Assembly (NCBI GenBank): GCA_051011595.1
Contig: JBPCTQ010000118.1
Location: 1 to 56,887 of the forward strand
Length of the DNA: 56,887 nt
Reading direction: 5' to 3'
Source: JAOUEE01 sp051011595
GTDB taxonomy: Bacteria; Actinomycetota; Acidimicrobiia; Acidimicrobiales; SHLQ01
Numbering within the stretch: position 1 is the stretch's first letter; every line of letters begins with the position of its first letter. Below, piece after piece: positions 17,495 to 25,543 of this stretch. The notes beneath the pieces are model-generated. The model ran no database searches. It had not been told where the DNA came from and worked only from the letters and a program-made list of their open reading frames with translations. The translations under genes were made by a program, and so were the position numbers.

Positions 17495-19656
17495 GACACC
17501 TCCACGGTGCGACAGCCGAGCAAGGTGTTGGGTTGTCCGCCGACCTTGTCCTTGCCGTACACACACACCTCGCGGGTTCCGGACCCGGCGGGCACAGTGA
17601 TCTTGAAGCCGTGCCGCGACGAGTACCCGGGATTGACGGCAGCCACCCGCCCCTTGTGACGGTCGGCTCGCCCGGCCCCGGCGAAGACCCCGTCGACGTA
17701 GACGTGCACACCGGCCGGCCCGTCGGTGTCGGGATCGATGACCCAACCCCGGACGGTGACCTGGCCACTTCCCGGTTCGACCTTCTGGAGCCGGCCGAAC
17801 GGCGAACCGGTGGGGGTGGTGAAGCGGCTCCGGTCGAGGAGCACGGTACGACCGGGGCTCTGGCGGTCGCGGGCATGGACGCGCAGCTCGTGGGTGCCCG
17901 CGTCGACCGGTACCACGAAGTCGAACCCGCCGCCGCTGCCGTACCCGGGCACATCGGGACGGTCGCCGTCGGCCCGCACCCCACCCCAGAACACATCGTC
18001 GAGGTAGACGTGGAGGTTGACCGCTTTGGGTGTGTCCGGATCGGCCACCCAGCCCCGAACCCGGACCTCATCGGGGCCCACGGTGAGCGACTCGACCGCC
18101 CCCAATGGGGACCCGGTGGGCACCGAGACATCGGCGCAGTCGATGGTGGTACGACGACCGGACCCGCCATTGCGGGCCCGCAGGCAGACCTGGTGGGAGC
18201 CGGTGACACCCTCCACCACGATGTCGAAACCGTGATCAGGGCCGGCCTCGGGGAAGGCCTGGGCCACATCGGGTCGGGGCAGGTTGGCCCGCCGCGACAG
18301 CGCCACCTCGCCGTCGATCAACACGTCGACCATCGAGGCCTGTTCGATATCGGGGTCGATGACCCAACCGCGAAGGTACACACCACCCGCGACAGCTTCG
18401 ATACGGGCCGCCCCGAACGGAGACCCGTCCGGGACCACGACGTCGGCGCATCCGATGAGCGTGCGCTGACCTACACCTCGGTTGACGGCGTAGACACAGA
18501 CGCGGCGAGCGCCAGGGCCGGCTTCGACCGAGGCGGCGAACCCGTGGTCGGGGCCGAAGGCGCCGTAGTCGGTCAGGTCGGGACGAGCAAGATCGGCCCG
18601 AGCGAAGGCGACGAATTCGTCGTCGACATGGATCTCGACCCGGACGAAGTTGTCGGTGTTGGGGTCGATGGCCCAACCGACCACGTCGATGGTGCCGAAC
18701 GGGCTGGTGGTGGCCATCTCCAACTCGCCGAAGGGGTTGCCCCCGGGCACCGTCAGCCGTCGACAACCAATGGTGCGCAGCGACAATCCCTCCACCACGT
18801 TGGCGCACACGGTGTGGGTGCCAGGGCCGAGCGGAACCGACACGTCGAACCAGCGGACTCCCCCGTTCACGGCGTCGAATCCGGGCGGCGGCTCGGTGAG
18901 GGTGGCTTCGGTGTAACCGATCCCTTCAGCCCCCACCGTGATGGCGATGTTGGTCGGCGCTTGAGGGACGACATAACCCACGACCCGAACGCCGTCGGGG
19001 GCCAACTGCACGTCGACCACGTTGCCCTCGGGATTACCCGGGTCGATCTGCAGGCACGGTCGGTTGTGGAACCGCGTGTTGTTGTCGGTGCGTACCGCCG
19101 TGGTGCAGGTCGGATCGAGCAGCCAGGGCGGCGTACAGGTGACCACCCGGCACACGATGGGCCCCAGGCAGGCAATGCCCTGGTTGCACTGGCCATAACG
19201 GAACCCGGTGCACCCGGCCTTGCGGTTCCCGCAGCTGCCGGCCGCACAGCCACATCGAGTGCCCGAGCATGAACCCGAGCAGATCCCGCCCGAGCCACAG
19301 CCACAGGAGCCGCAGGAGGCGTTGCAGTCGAGGTAGTAGCGGGGTTGGGGTGAGCCGTTGTCGCAGTAACCGGACCCGTCGGCCTTCCACCACCCGCCGT
19401 AGCTGGTACCCGGCGGACAGCCGTTCACGCCGGTGGTGGTGCAGCAGAATTCGGTGTAGCCGTCACAGCAGGTGGCTCCGCAATCGCAACTCTGCCCCGA
19501 GCAGTTGCAGATGGCGGCGTAGGCAGTGGTGGGACGAAGTACGTAGGCAGCCGGGGCCACGGTCATGGCCGATCCGGCCAGCGCCCCTCGCCGCAGGAAA
19601 CCGCGGCGATCGGTGCGTCGTTCGAGGAAACGGGCGGCGCGATCGACAATGGTCAT
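17491..19656 (-). CDS. Tat-exported cysteine-rich MauA-like protein with five C-terminal repeats
   Basis: The 721-residue protein starts with a twin-arginine signal (DRRGFLRRGALAGSA, cleavage likely near AYA at 45-47). Residues 48-185 hold 25 cysteines, and the segment CPPGT...W89 W90...C98...YLDC111 resembles the methylamine dehydrogenase light chain around its first cofactor tryptophan (MauA has CPPGT, then W, then C, then RDC). Residues 212-721 form five repeats of about 103 residues, each with a GW-x-x-DPDT core and usually a C-V-x-A-x-N...C pair; the first is degenerate and the fourth lacks the cysteines. ATGA and GTGA overlaps couple it to the MauE- and MauD-like genes. The natural reading is an exported protein needing many disulfides. 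Enzymatic activity is unproven. Confidence 0.85.
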   Translation of the reverse strand: MTIVDRAARFLERRTDRRGFLRRGALAGSAMTVAPAAYVLRPTTAYAAICNCSGQSCDCGATCCDGYTEFCCTTTGVNGCPPGTSYGGWWKADGSGYCDNGSPQPRYYLDCNASCGSCGCGSGGICSGSCSGTRCGCAAGSCGNRKAGCTGFRYGQCNQGIACLGPIVCRVVTCTPPWLLDPTCTTAVRTDNNTRFHNRPCLQIDPGNPEGNVVDVQLAPDGVRVVGYVVPQAPTNIAITVGAEGIGYTEATLTEPPPGFDAVNGGVRWFDVSVPLGPGTHTVCANVVEGLSLRTIGCRRLTVPGGNPFGELEMATTSPFGTIDVVGWAIDPNTDNFVRVEIHVDDEFVAFARADLARPDLTDYGAFGPDHGFAASVEAGPGARRVCVYAVNRGVGQRTLIGCADVVVPDGSPFGAARIEAVAGGVYLRGWVIDPDIEQASMVDVLIDGEVALSRRANLPRPDVAQAFPEAGPDHGFDIVVEGVTGSHQVCLRARNGGSGRRTTIDCADVSVPTGSPLGAVESLTVGPDEVRVRGWVADPDTPKAVNLHVYLDDVFWGGVRADGDRPDVPGYGSGGGFDFVVPVDAGTHELRVHARDRQSPGRTVLLDRSRFTTPTGSPFGRLQKVEPGSGQVTVRGWVIDPDTDGPAGVHVYVDGVFAGAGRADRHKGRVAAVNPGYSSRHGFKITVPAGSGTREVCVYGKDKVGGQPNTLLGCRTVEVS
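17494..19023 (-). repeat. Five protein-level repeats, about 103 residues each
   Basis: Repeat units begin at residues 212, 308, 413, 517 and 619. Shared marks are P-F/L-G at the start, (V/L)RGWxxDPDT, a (R)PD element, GF in the middle and a paired cysteine motif near the end. The same unit occurs in the SpoIID-type protein at 37395-38321. Confidence 0.8.
19102..19515 (-). other. Cysteine-rich MauA-like domain
   Basis: This is residues 48-185 of the exported protein, with 25 cysteines in 138 residues, several as CC or CxC pairs. Trp89, Trp90 and Trp178 are the tryptophans here; two are needed for a tryptophan tryptophylquinone cofactor. The match to MauA is by motif order, from memory of that family. 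Confidence 0.7.
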
Positions 19657-20189
19657 GAGGATCCTCCGGCGGCGGAACGGGACGGGCCGACGTACACCAT
19701 GGCCTCGGGCAGCACCGTCAGTACCGCATAGGACAAGGCGGCGCCGAGGGTGACCACACCCGCGAACGGGAGGCCGTACCAGGGCTGGTCGGCCACGATC
19801 TGGTCGACGGAATCGATGGGGAAGAAGACGGCGGCCAGGCCCACCCCCGCCGCGGCCGCATTAAAAGTGATGTGGATGGCACCGGGGCTGGTGCCCGACG
19901 ATCCGAAACAGCCGCAGTTGGTGAGCCGGCCCGATCGGCGACCGACGGCCACGAACACCGCGAACCCGGCATATGTGAGGCCGAGCGCGGCGGCCGGGAG
20001 GGCGCCACCCCACACGAGCACCGAGGTTGCGATGGCCACTTCGGCCAGGGCGAAGGCGACGACGACCAGCGTCGACGACGGGAGGCCGACGGCATACAAC
20101 GCGGCGCGGGTGGCGGTGGGGCTCCACAACTTGGCCAGGCCGGCTGCAGCCAGCAGCAGGGCGCACATGATGATCGGACCGGCGAGCAC
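19653..20189 (-). CDS. MauE/DoxX-family redox-associated membrane protein
   Basis: The 178-residue protein has four predicted transmembrane helices and the NCGCFG motif (C92 and C94) after the second pair, typical of the MauE/DoxX group. MauE works with MauD in disulfide formation of the methylamine dehydrogenase light chain. The GTG at 20189 lies 6 bases after a TACGAT box and is taken as the start. Its stop overlaps the ATG of the cysteine-rich MauA-like gene. It therefore heads the operon, divergent from a glycosyltransferase gene 91 bases away. Confidence 0.88.
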   Translation of the reverse strand: MLAGPIIMCALLLAAAGLAKLWSPTATRAALYAVGLPSSTLVVVAFALAEVAIATSVLVWGGALPAAALGLTYAGFAVFVAVGRRSGRLTNCGCFGSSGTSPGAIHITFNAAAAGVGLAAVFFPIDSVDQIVADQPWYGLPFAGVVTLGAALSYAVLTVLPEAMVYVGPSRSAAGGSS

Positions 20190-20195
20190 GCCGGC

Positions 20196-20201
20196 ATCGT
20201 A
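20196..20201 (-). promoter_or_regulatory. Putative -10 box of the Mau-like operon
   Basis: TACGAT on the minus strand precedes the GTG at 20189 by 6 bases. No convincing -35 is visible. It is the only promoter candidate seen at the head of the operon that ends at 14486. Confidence 0.4.
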
Positions 20202-20237
20202 GTCAACCCGCTCCCCTTGCCTCGATCCGGCCGCCGC

Positions 20238-20243
20238 TACTGT
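20238..20243 (+). promoter_or_regulatory. Putative -10 box for the glycosyltransferase operon
   Basis: TACTGT lies 37 bases before the GTG at 20281, and an AGGA ribosome site stands about 10 bases before that start, so this message would have a short leader. Confidence 0.3.
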
Positions 20244-20280
20244 TGGCCGAGCCGCCCGCCGTCGTCAGGAAGACCCGATC

Positions 20281-21639
20281 GTGACCCAGCCCGACCGGTC
20301 GACCGGACCTGTTCGTTCGGTTGTGGTCGCCACCCCCGAACCCCTCGCTCACCGCCGTGCGGGGCCTGCGGTCAGAGCCATTCGAACCGCCGAGACCCTG
20401 GCCGCTGAAGGCCATCGAGTCACGCTGGCGTCCACGGCCGCGGCTGGGCCCGACATCGAGGTCGACGGCTGCACGGTCGTGGACCGCCTCGCCGTCCCCA
20501 CCGACGCCGAGGTGTACGTGGTCACCGGTCGGGCCATGCTCGATCTCGCCTGGCTGGACGACTCGACGGCGGCGGTCGGGGTCGATCTCTACGACCCGTT
20601 CCAGCTGGAGGCCCTCCATCGGGGTGGCGACGACGAGATCCGGCGCATCGATCTGGTGGAGGGCGCCCATCGAACCCTGGCCGCCCAGTTCACCCGAGGC
20701 GATCGGTTCTTCTGTGCCAACGAACCGCAGCGTTCCTTGTGGTTGGGGTACCTCGGGGCGTTCGGGCGCCTCAACCCGGCCACCCACGACGCCGACCCGT
20801 CGGCGGCGGGACTGATCGAGTTGGCACCCTTCGGCGTCGACGGCGACGAACCGACCACCGGCCCGTCGCCGCTCCGCGCGCACCCGGGCATCGGCCCCGA
20901 TGACCCCATCGTGGTCTGGGCCGGCGGCCTGCACGACTGGCTCGATCCGGAGACGCTGGTTCGGGCCGCCGAGGTGGCCGCCCGGCGGCGCTCCGACCTG
21001 CGGGTGGTCTTCGTGGCCGGCCCTCCTCCCGCGGGCGACCCCACCGGTGCGCCCGAGCGGGCCCGGCGAGAGGCCGACCGTCTGGGCCTCACCGACCGGG
21101 TGGTGTTCTTCCATCCCGACTGGATTCCCCACGACCAGCGAGGTCCCATGTTGGTCGACGCGGCCATCGGGGTGTGTACCCATCGGCCCCACCTCGAGAC
21201 CCGGTTCTCTCATCGCACTCGTTTCCTCGACCACCTGTGGGCGGGGTTACCGACGGTGAGTACCGGCGGTGATCCGCTGTCGGCTCAGCTGGAGGCCGCC
21301 GGGGCGGCACTGATCGTCGAGCCGGGAGATCCCGACGGTGTGGCCGATGCCCTGGTCGACCTGCTCGACCACGACGACCGCCGCACCGGTATGGGCGACG
21401 CGGCCCGCGCCCTGGGCACCACCCTCCACTGGCCCGACACGCTCGCACCCATCGTGGACTGGGTGGCCTCGGCCGCCACCGCCCCCGACCGTCTCGACCC
21501 GGCCCTGGCGCACCGCCTGGGGCCCCAGGCCCACACATCACGCTCGGCGGTGTCACGACTGCGATTGCAGTGGCAGCGTGAAGGTGCGGCCGGAGTGCTC
21601 GACCGGGCCAGCCGCCGCGTGCGCCGTCCATCGTCGTGA
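20281..21639 (+). CDS. Glycosyltransferase (GT-B, family 4-like)
   Basis: The 452-residue protein has a GT-B layout: an N-terminal acceptor domain (VVVATPEPLAHRRAGPAVRA) and a C-terminal donor domain starting near DPIVVWAGGLHDWLDPETL. The usual E-x7-E donor motif is weak here; SHRTRFLDHLWAGLPTVSTGGD takes its place, as in some GT4 proteins with diverged donor sites. The C-terminal 60 residues are basic and may touch the membrane. It heads a run of seven glycan genes and overlaps the next by GTGA. The substrate is unknown. Confidence 0.82.
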   Translation: MTQPDRSTGPVRSVVVATPEPLAHRRAGPAVRAIRTAETLAAEGHRVTLASTAAAGPDIEVDGCTVVDRLAVPTDAEVYVVTGRAMLDLAWLDDSTAAVGVDLYDPFQLEALHRGGDDEIRRIDLVEGAHRTLAAQFTRGDRFFCANEPQRSLWLGYLGAFGRLNPATHDADPSAAGLIELAPFGVDGDEPTTGPSPLRAHPGIGPDDPIVVWAGGLHDWLDPETLVRAAEVAARRRSDLRVVFVAGPPPAGDPTGAPERARREADRLGLTDRVVFFHPDWIPHDQRGPMLVDAAIGVCTHRPHLETRFSHRTRFLDHLWAGLPTVSTGGDPLSAQLEAAGAALIVEPGDPDGVADALVDLLDHDDRRTGMGDAARALGTTLHWPDTLAPIVDWVASAATAPDRLDPALAHRLGPQAHTSRSAVSRLRLQWQREGAAGVLDRASRRVRRPSS

Positions 21640-22922
21640 ACGACCACCCGCCGGTCAGAGCAGTGGTCGTGAACCACAACGGCGGTGAGCTGTTGAACCG
21701 CTGCCTGCAATCGCTGCAGGCCCTCGAGTGGCCGAACGACCGAATTCACATCGTGGTGGCCGACAATGCCAGCACCGACAACAGCCTCGACTCCGTCCCC
21801 ACCGGCGTGGAGATCATCGAGATGGGCACCAACGCCGGATTCGGGGCGGCCATCAACCGGGCGGTGTCGGCGCCGGGCCCGGCGTTCGATGCCGTGTTGT
21901 TGCTCAATCCCGACGCGTGGATCGAACCCGACGCACTGGAGAAGCTGCGTCACGTGCTCGATACCGATCCCGGCGTCGGCGCGGCCTGTCCTCGCATCCT
22001 GTTCGATCGTCCCATGGCCACCGTCACCATCACGGCCGACGAGGGTATGGACTGCCGGCTCGGCGCCGCCGAGGTCGACGGAACCGACGTCCGCGACTCG
22101 GTGCACGGGCTGGAAGGGGCCGAGCGAACGCCGAACCGGTTCGGGACATCGACCTGGAAGCTGAGCGCCCGCAGCACCCTGCACGTCCCCCATGGCTCGC
22201 GTCTGCGGGTCGAACTCGAGGCCCGACGCCGGGGCCGGGTCACGATCGCCGCCGACGCCGATCCGGTCACGGCGCTGGTCGGCCCGGGCGCAACGTCGAT
22301 CGATGTGGCCCTCGGCGATGAACCACTCACCGTCGTCCAGAACGACGGATCCTCGGTGGCCGCCGACGGCACCGGCACCAATCGGCACTTCCATCGACCC
22401 CTCTCGGCCGTCGACTCCCGACCGGCCGACGTGTTCGCCTGGTGTGGCGCCGGCGTGCTGCTCCGATCGGCGATGCTCGACCAGATCGGCTCGTTCGCCG
22501 AACCCTTCTTCCTCTACTACGAGGACACCGACCTGGCTTGGCGGGGCCAGGCCGCGGCGTGGCGCAGCACCCTGGTGCCCGACGCGGTGGTGCATCATCG
22601 GCACTCGGCCACCACCGGCCAGGGTCGGGCCGTCACCGAGGTCCACCAACACCGAAACCGGGTGCTGATGATGGCCCGGAACGCACCCCTGGGTGCGGCC
22701 TTGGGCACGCTGATCGGGCTGGTGCTGACCGCCGGGTCCACCACGGTGCGGGGATGTGCGGCGCGACTGCGCGGCTCGGGCGACCTCACCCGGGCCGGGT
22801 ACCGCTGGCGCTCGGTTGTGGCCGCGCTGGCCAAGCTGCCGTGGGCGCTGTCCACCCGCCGCAGGCTCGGGCGGCGAGCTCGTCGGCCCCGACGCCAGGT
22901 CTACGCCGAGCTGGAGCCGTGA
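21636..22922 (+). CDS. Glycosyltransferase family 2 with inserted beta-rich segment
   Basis: This GT-A inverting glycosyltransferase of 428 residues opens with RAVVVNHNGGELLNRCLQSL and has the rhamnosyltransferase-like ADNASTDNS nucleotide site and LLNPDAWIEPDAL metal-binding region. The acceptor/base motif YYEDTDLAWR is at 294-303. Between them, residues about 126-255 do not look like GT-A core: they read as alternating strands (WKLSARSTLHVPHGSRLRVE) and could be a carbohydrate-binding or structural insert. The start codon is GTG at 21636, overlapping the previous stop. Two hydrophobic stretches near 330-360 may attach it to the membrane. Confidence 0.88.
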   Translation: MNDHPPVRAVVVNHNGGELLNRCLQSLQALEWPNDRIHIVVADNASTDNSLDSVPTGVEIIEMGTNAGFGAAINRAVSAPGPAFDAVLLLNPDAWIEPDALEKLRHVLDTDPGVGAACPRILFDRPMATVTITADEGMDCRLGAAEVDGTDVRDSVHGLEGAERTPNRFGTSTWKLSARSTLHVPHGSRLRVELEARRRGRVTIAADADPVTALVGPGATSIDVALGDEPLTVVQNDGSSVAADGTGTNRHFHRPLSAVDSRPADVFAWCGAGVLLRSAMLDQIGSFAEPFFLYYEDTDLAWRGQAAAWRSTLVPDAVVHHRHSATTGQGRAVTEVHQHRNRVLMMARNAPLGAALGTLIGLVLTAGSTTVRGCAARLRGSGDLTRAGYRWRSVVAALAKLPWALSTRRRLGRRARRPRRQVYAELEP

Positions 22923-22958
22923 CCGCCGAGGAGCAACGGCCTGGCGCACCTCAGCCTC

Positions 22959-22964
22959 TACAGT
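22959..22964 (+). promoter_or_regulatory. Putative -10 box of leaderless promoter
   Basis: TACAGT is followed by 7 bases and the GTG at 22972, which decides the start of the next gene. Confidence 0.45.
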
Positions 22965-22971
22965 CGAACCC

Positions 22972-24003
22972 GTGCAGATCGTCTATCTGACGGCTCGACC
23001 GTCGGTCCTGGCCCAGACGCTCGACCACGTCGGGCACTACATGCCGTTCATCGACCAGGTCGTGGCGGTGTGCCCGGCGGCCGCGGCCGACGCGGTGGCC
23101 ACCATCTCCGGCATCGAGGTCATCACCGACGAACACCTCACCGGGCAGTCGGCGGCCACCATCGCGGCCTGGGACCACACCACGCGGAACTTCCGACTAC
23201 GGGCCGCCATGGCCGACCACCCGGTGATCGCCGAAGAATTCGTGATGGCCGACGACGACAACCGGCCACTCCAGGCCATCGACCGGTCGTTCTTCACCGA
23301 CAACCGAGGCCGCACCCGCAACTACTGGTTCACCGAGCTCGATGCGTGGAAACGCGACGAGACCCCGTTCGATCAGGGCCTGACCCATGCCCTGCTGGTC
23401 CTACGCCAACTCGGCGTCGACCGACCCCTGGCCTACGCCTCCCATCAACCCCAGCTCATCGACCGGGCGCTCTTCGGTGAGGCCGTCGGGCGGGTGATGG
23501 CCACCGCCTCCCGATACCCCCTCGACGAGTGGTCGATCTACTTCAACCTGGCCCGAGCGGGCGCCCCGGAACGATTCGCTCCCCCGGAGCCGTTCGTCAC
23601 GCTGGGCTGGCCCCAGTTCCCAGGTGAATGGCTCCACATGGTGCCGCCCGCCGGGTACCTGTTCGAGAACCATCATCCCGAGCTGTACCAACCGGGCGGC
23701 CTGTTCGAGGGGCTCCCCACCGACCTGGTTCCCGAGACCGCCGATGCCGACAACCTCGAGAAGGCCGTTCGCTGGCATCGATTCGGGCTGGCCCTCGGAC
23801 GCCTCGACATCGACGATGCGGTGACCAATCCGTACACCCAGGGCAAACCCCATCGAAGAGCCTTCATGCGCGGCACCCGTTCGTTGCGCAAGGTCGTCGA
23901 ATACGCCACCATCGCCGAACGCGAGGCCCTCACCGACCTGACCGGCCGCGTCCGTCGGCTCGAACAGCGACTGGACGAGCTGGCCGTCGATGACGACGAC
24001 TGA
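22972..24003 (+). CDS. Possible Stealth-like or GT-A-type transferase
   Basis: I cannot place this 343-residue protein firmly. It begins VQIVYLTARPSVLAQTLDHVG. A cluster of acidic residues (EEFVMADDDNRP) looks like the metal-nucleotide site of a GT-A fold, and ATIAAWDHTTRNFRLR before it and YASHQPQLIDRALFGEA after it recall, faintly, the conserved regions of Stealth hexose-1-phosphate transferases. The C-terminal 35 residues predict a coiled coil (REALTDLTGRVRRLEQRLDE). The GTG at 22972 is fixed by the TACAGT box; its end overlaps the next gene by 14 bases. A role in capsule or glycan assembly is inferred from context. Confidence 0.75.
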   Translation: MQIVYLTARPSVLAQTLDHVGHYMPFIDQVVAVCPAAAADAVATISGIEVITDEHLTGQSAATIAAWDHTTRNFRLRAAMADHPVIAEEFVMADDDNRPLQAIDRSFFTDNRGRTRNYWFTELDAWKRDETPFDQGLTHALLVLRQLGVDRPLAYASHQPQLIDRALFGEAVGRVMATASRYPLDEWSIYFNLARAGAPERFAPPEPFVTLGWPQFPGEWLHMVPPAGYLFENHHPELYQPGGLFEGLPTDLVPETADADNLEKAVRWHRFGLALGRLDIDDAVTNPYTQGKPHRRAFMRGTRSLRKVVEYATIAEREALTDLTGRVRRLEQRLDELAVDDDD

Positions 24004-25543
24004 GCCGGCGCCGGACCACGTCGAGTCCGAAGAACCCGAGGGCGGCCCGCCACTCCCCCGCGCCGCCCGTATCGCCATCGCGCTGGCGGTGGCCGCCGGC
24101 ATCGTGGTCCGGTTCGTGGCCGACACGCCCTTGTGGCTCGACGAGGCATTGTCGGTGAACATTGCCGACCTCCCGGCCGGCGACATCGACGACGCCCTGC
24201 GCCGTGACGGCCATCCGCCGCTGTACTACTTCTTGTTGAAAGCCCACATGGCGGTGTTCGGGCAATCCGATCTGGCGGTGCGGGCGTTGTCGGGTCTGAT
24301 AGCGGTGGCCACCCTGCCGCTGGCGTTCGTGGCCGGACGCCGGCTGGGGGGCGTTCGGACGGCGTGGCTCAGCCTTGCGCTGTTCGCCGCCTCACCCTTC
24401 GCCATCCGGTACGCCACCGAGACCCGGATGTACACGTTGCTCATGTTGTTGGCCCTGGTTTTGTGGCTGCTGGTCGACCGGGCCCGCACCGCGCCAACCG
24501 CGGGCCGGCTGGTGGCCATTGCGGTGGTGGCCAGCGCATTGTGTTGGACGCACTACTGGGCGTTCTGGTTGTTGGCGGCCTTCGGGTTGTGGGCCTTGGT
24601 GGCGGCGGTACGCGGGCTTCCCGACTTCCCCATTCGGTCCGGTCGTCTTGTCGCAGGTGCGCTGGTGGTGGGTGGTGTGTTGTTCCTCCCCTGGGTGCCG
24701 GCGTTGCTCGATCAGCTCGCCCACACCGGTACCCCCTGGGGTGATCCCAGTCGGCCGGCCGAGGTGGCGGTGCTCACCCTGTTCGAGCTGGGTGGTGGCC
24801 CGCGGTCTGAAGCCCAGTTGGTGGGCATGGCCATCACCACCCTGGCCGTGCTCGGTGTCCTCGCTCGGCCGGGTGACGACAAACGCATCGAGCTGGATCT
24901 ACGTGTGCCGCTCCCGGCCCGGGAATTGGCCGGCCTGGTGGTGGTGACCATGGCCCTGGGTTTGCTGGTCAACGTGGTCACCGGCAGCACCTTCCAGCCT
25001 CGGTACGCCGCGGTGGTGGTGCCTTTCGTGATGTTGCTGGCCGCTCGGGGGCTGGGGGCGTTTCGGGGCCCCGCCCTCGGCATCGTCGCCAGTCTGGTGG
25101 TGGTGGCCGGGTTGGCCGCCGGCGTGGGGGTGAGTGGCCTGGAACGAAGCCAGGGTGAGGTGGTGGCCGCAGTCATCAACGCGGACCACGGTGACGGCGA
25201 CGTGGTGGTGTTCTGCCCCGACCAGCTGGGCCCCTCCACCGACCGCTACCTCGACGACGTGGTCAACGGAGTCACGTTCCCGGACGGGGCGTCACCGACG
25301 CTGGTCGACTGGCGCGACTACGCCGATCGGGTCGATGCGGCCGACCCGGTCTCGTTCATCACCGAGGTCGACGCCGCCCACGACGGCACCATCTGGCTGG
25401 TCATGGCCACGTCCTACCGGACACTGGAGGGGGTGTGCGAAGAGATGAACGCCACCCTGTTCGCCTCCCACTCCGGCGAGTTGGTGGTGCGACCCAACAC
25501 CGACTTCTACGAGCCGGCGGCCTTGTACCGATTCGACCCATGA
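23990..25543 (+). CDS. GT-C membrane glycosyltransferase (family 39-like)
   Basis: This 517-residue integral membrane protein has about 10 transmembrane segments starting near residue 27. The first external loop contains TPLWLDEALSV with the D-E pair used for metal/lipid-phosphate sugar binding in GT-C enzymes of the ArnT/PMT type. The substrate is expected to be a polyprenyl-phosphate sugar, transferred outside the membrane. The C-terminal soluble part (about 385-517) faces outward. The ATG at 23990 overlaps the previous gene by 14 bases, and the stop is overlapped by the next ATG. Confidence 0.85.
   Translation: MTTTEPAPDHVESEEPEGGPPLPRAARIAIALAVAAGIVVRFVADTPLWLDEALSVNIADLPAGDIDDALRRDGHPPLYYFLLKAHMAVFGQSDLAVRALSGLIAVATLPLAFVAGRRLGGVRTAWLSLALFAASPFAIRYATETRMYTLLMLLALVLWLLVDRARTAPTAGRLVAIAVVASALCWTHYWAFWLLAAFGLWALVAAVRGLPDFPIRSGRLVAGALVVGGVLFLPWVPALLDQLAHTGTPWGDPSRPAEVAVLTLFELGGGPRSEAQLVGMAITTLAVLGVLARPGDDKRIELDLRVPLPARELAGLVVVTMALGLLVNVVTGSTFQPRYAAVVVPFVMLLAARGLGAFRGPALGIVASLVVVAGLAAGVGVSGLERSQGEVVAAVINADHGDGDVVVFCPDQLGPSTDRYLDDVVNGVTFPDGASPTLVDWRDYADRVDAADPVSFITEVDAAHDGTIWLVMATSYRTLEGVCEEMNATLFASHSGELVVRPNTDFYEPAALYRFDP

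Noticed and set aside
14486..20201. True methylamine dehydrogenase operon
   Set aside because: MauB, MauF, MauG and amicyanin-like genes are absent, and the MauA-like head is fused to repeats and has about twice as many cysteines.
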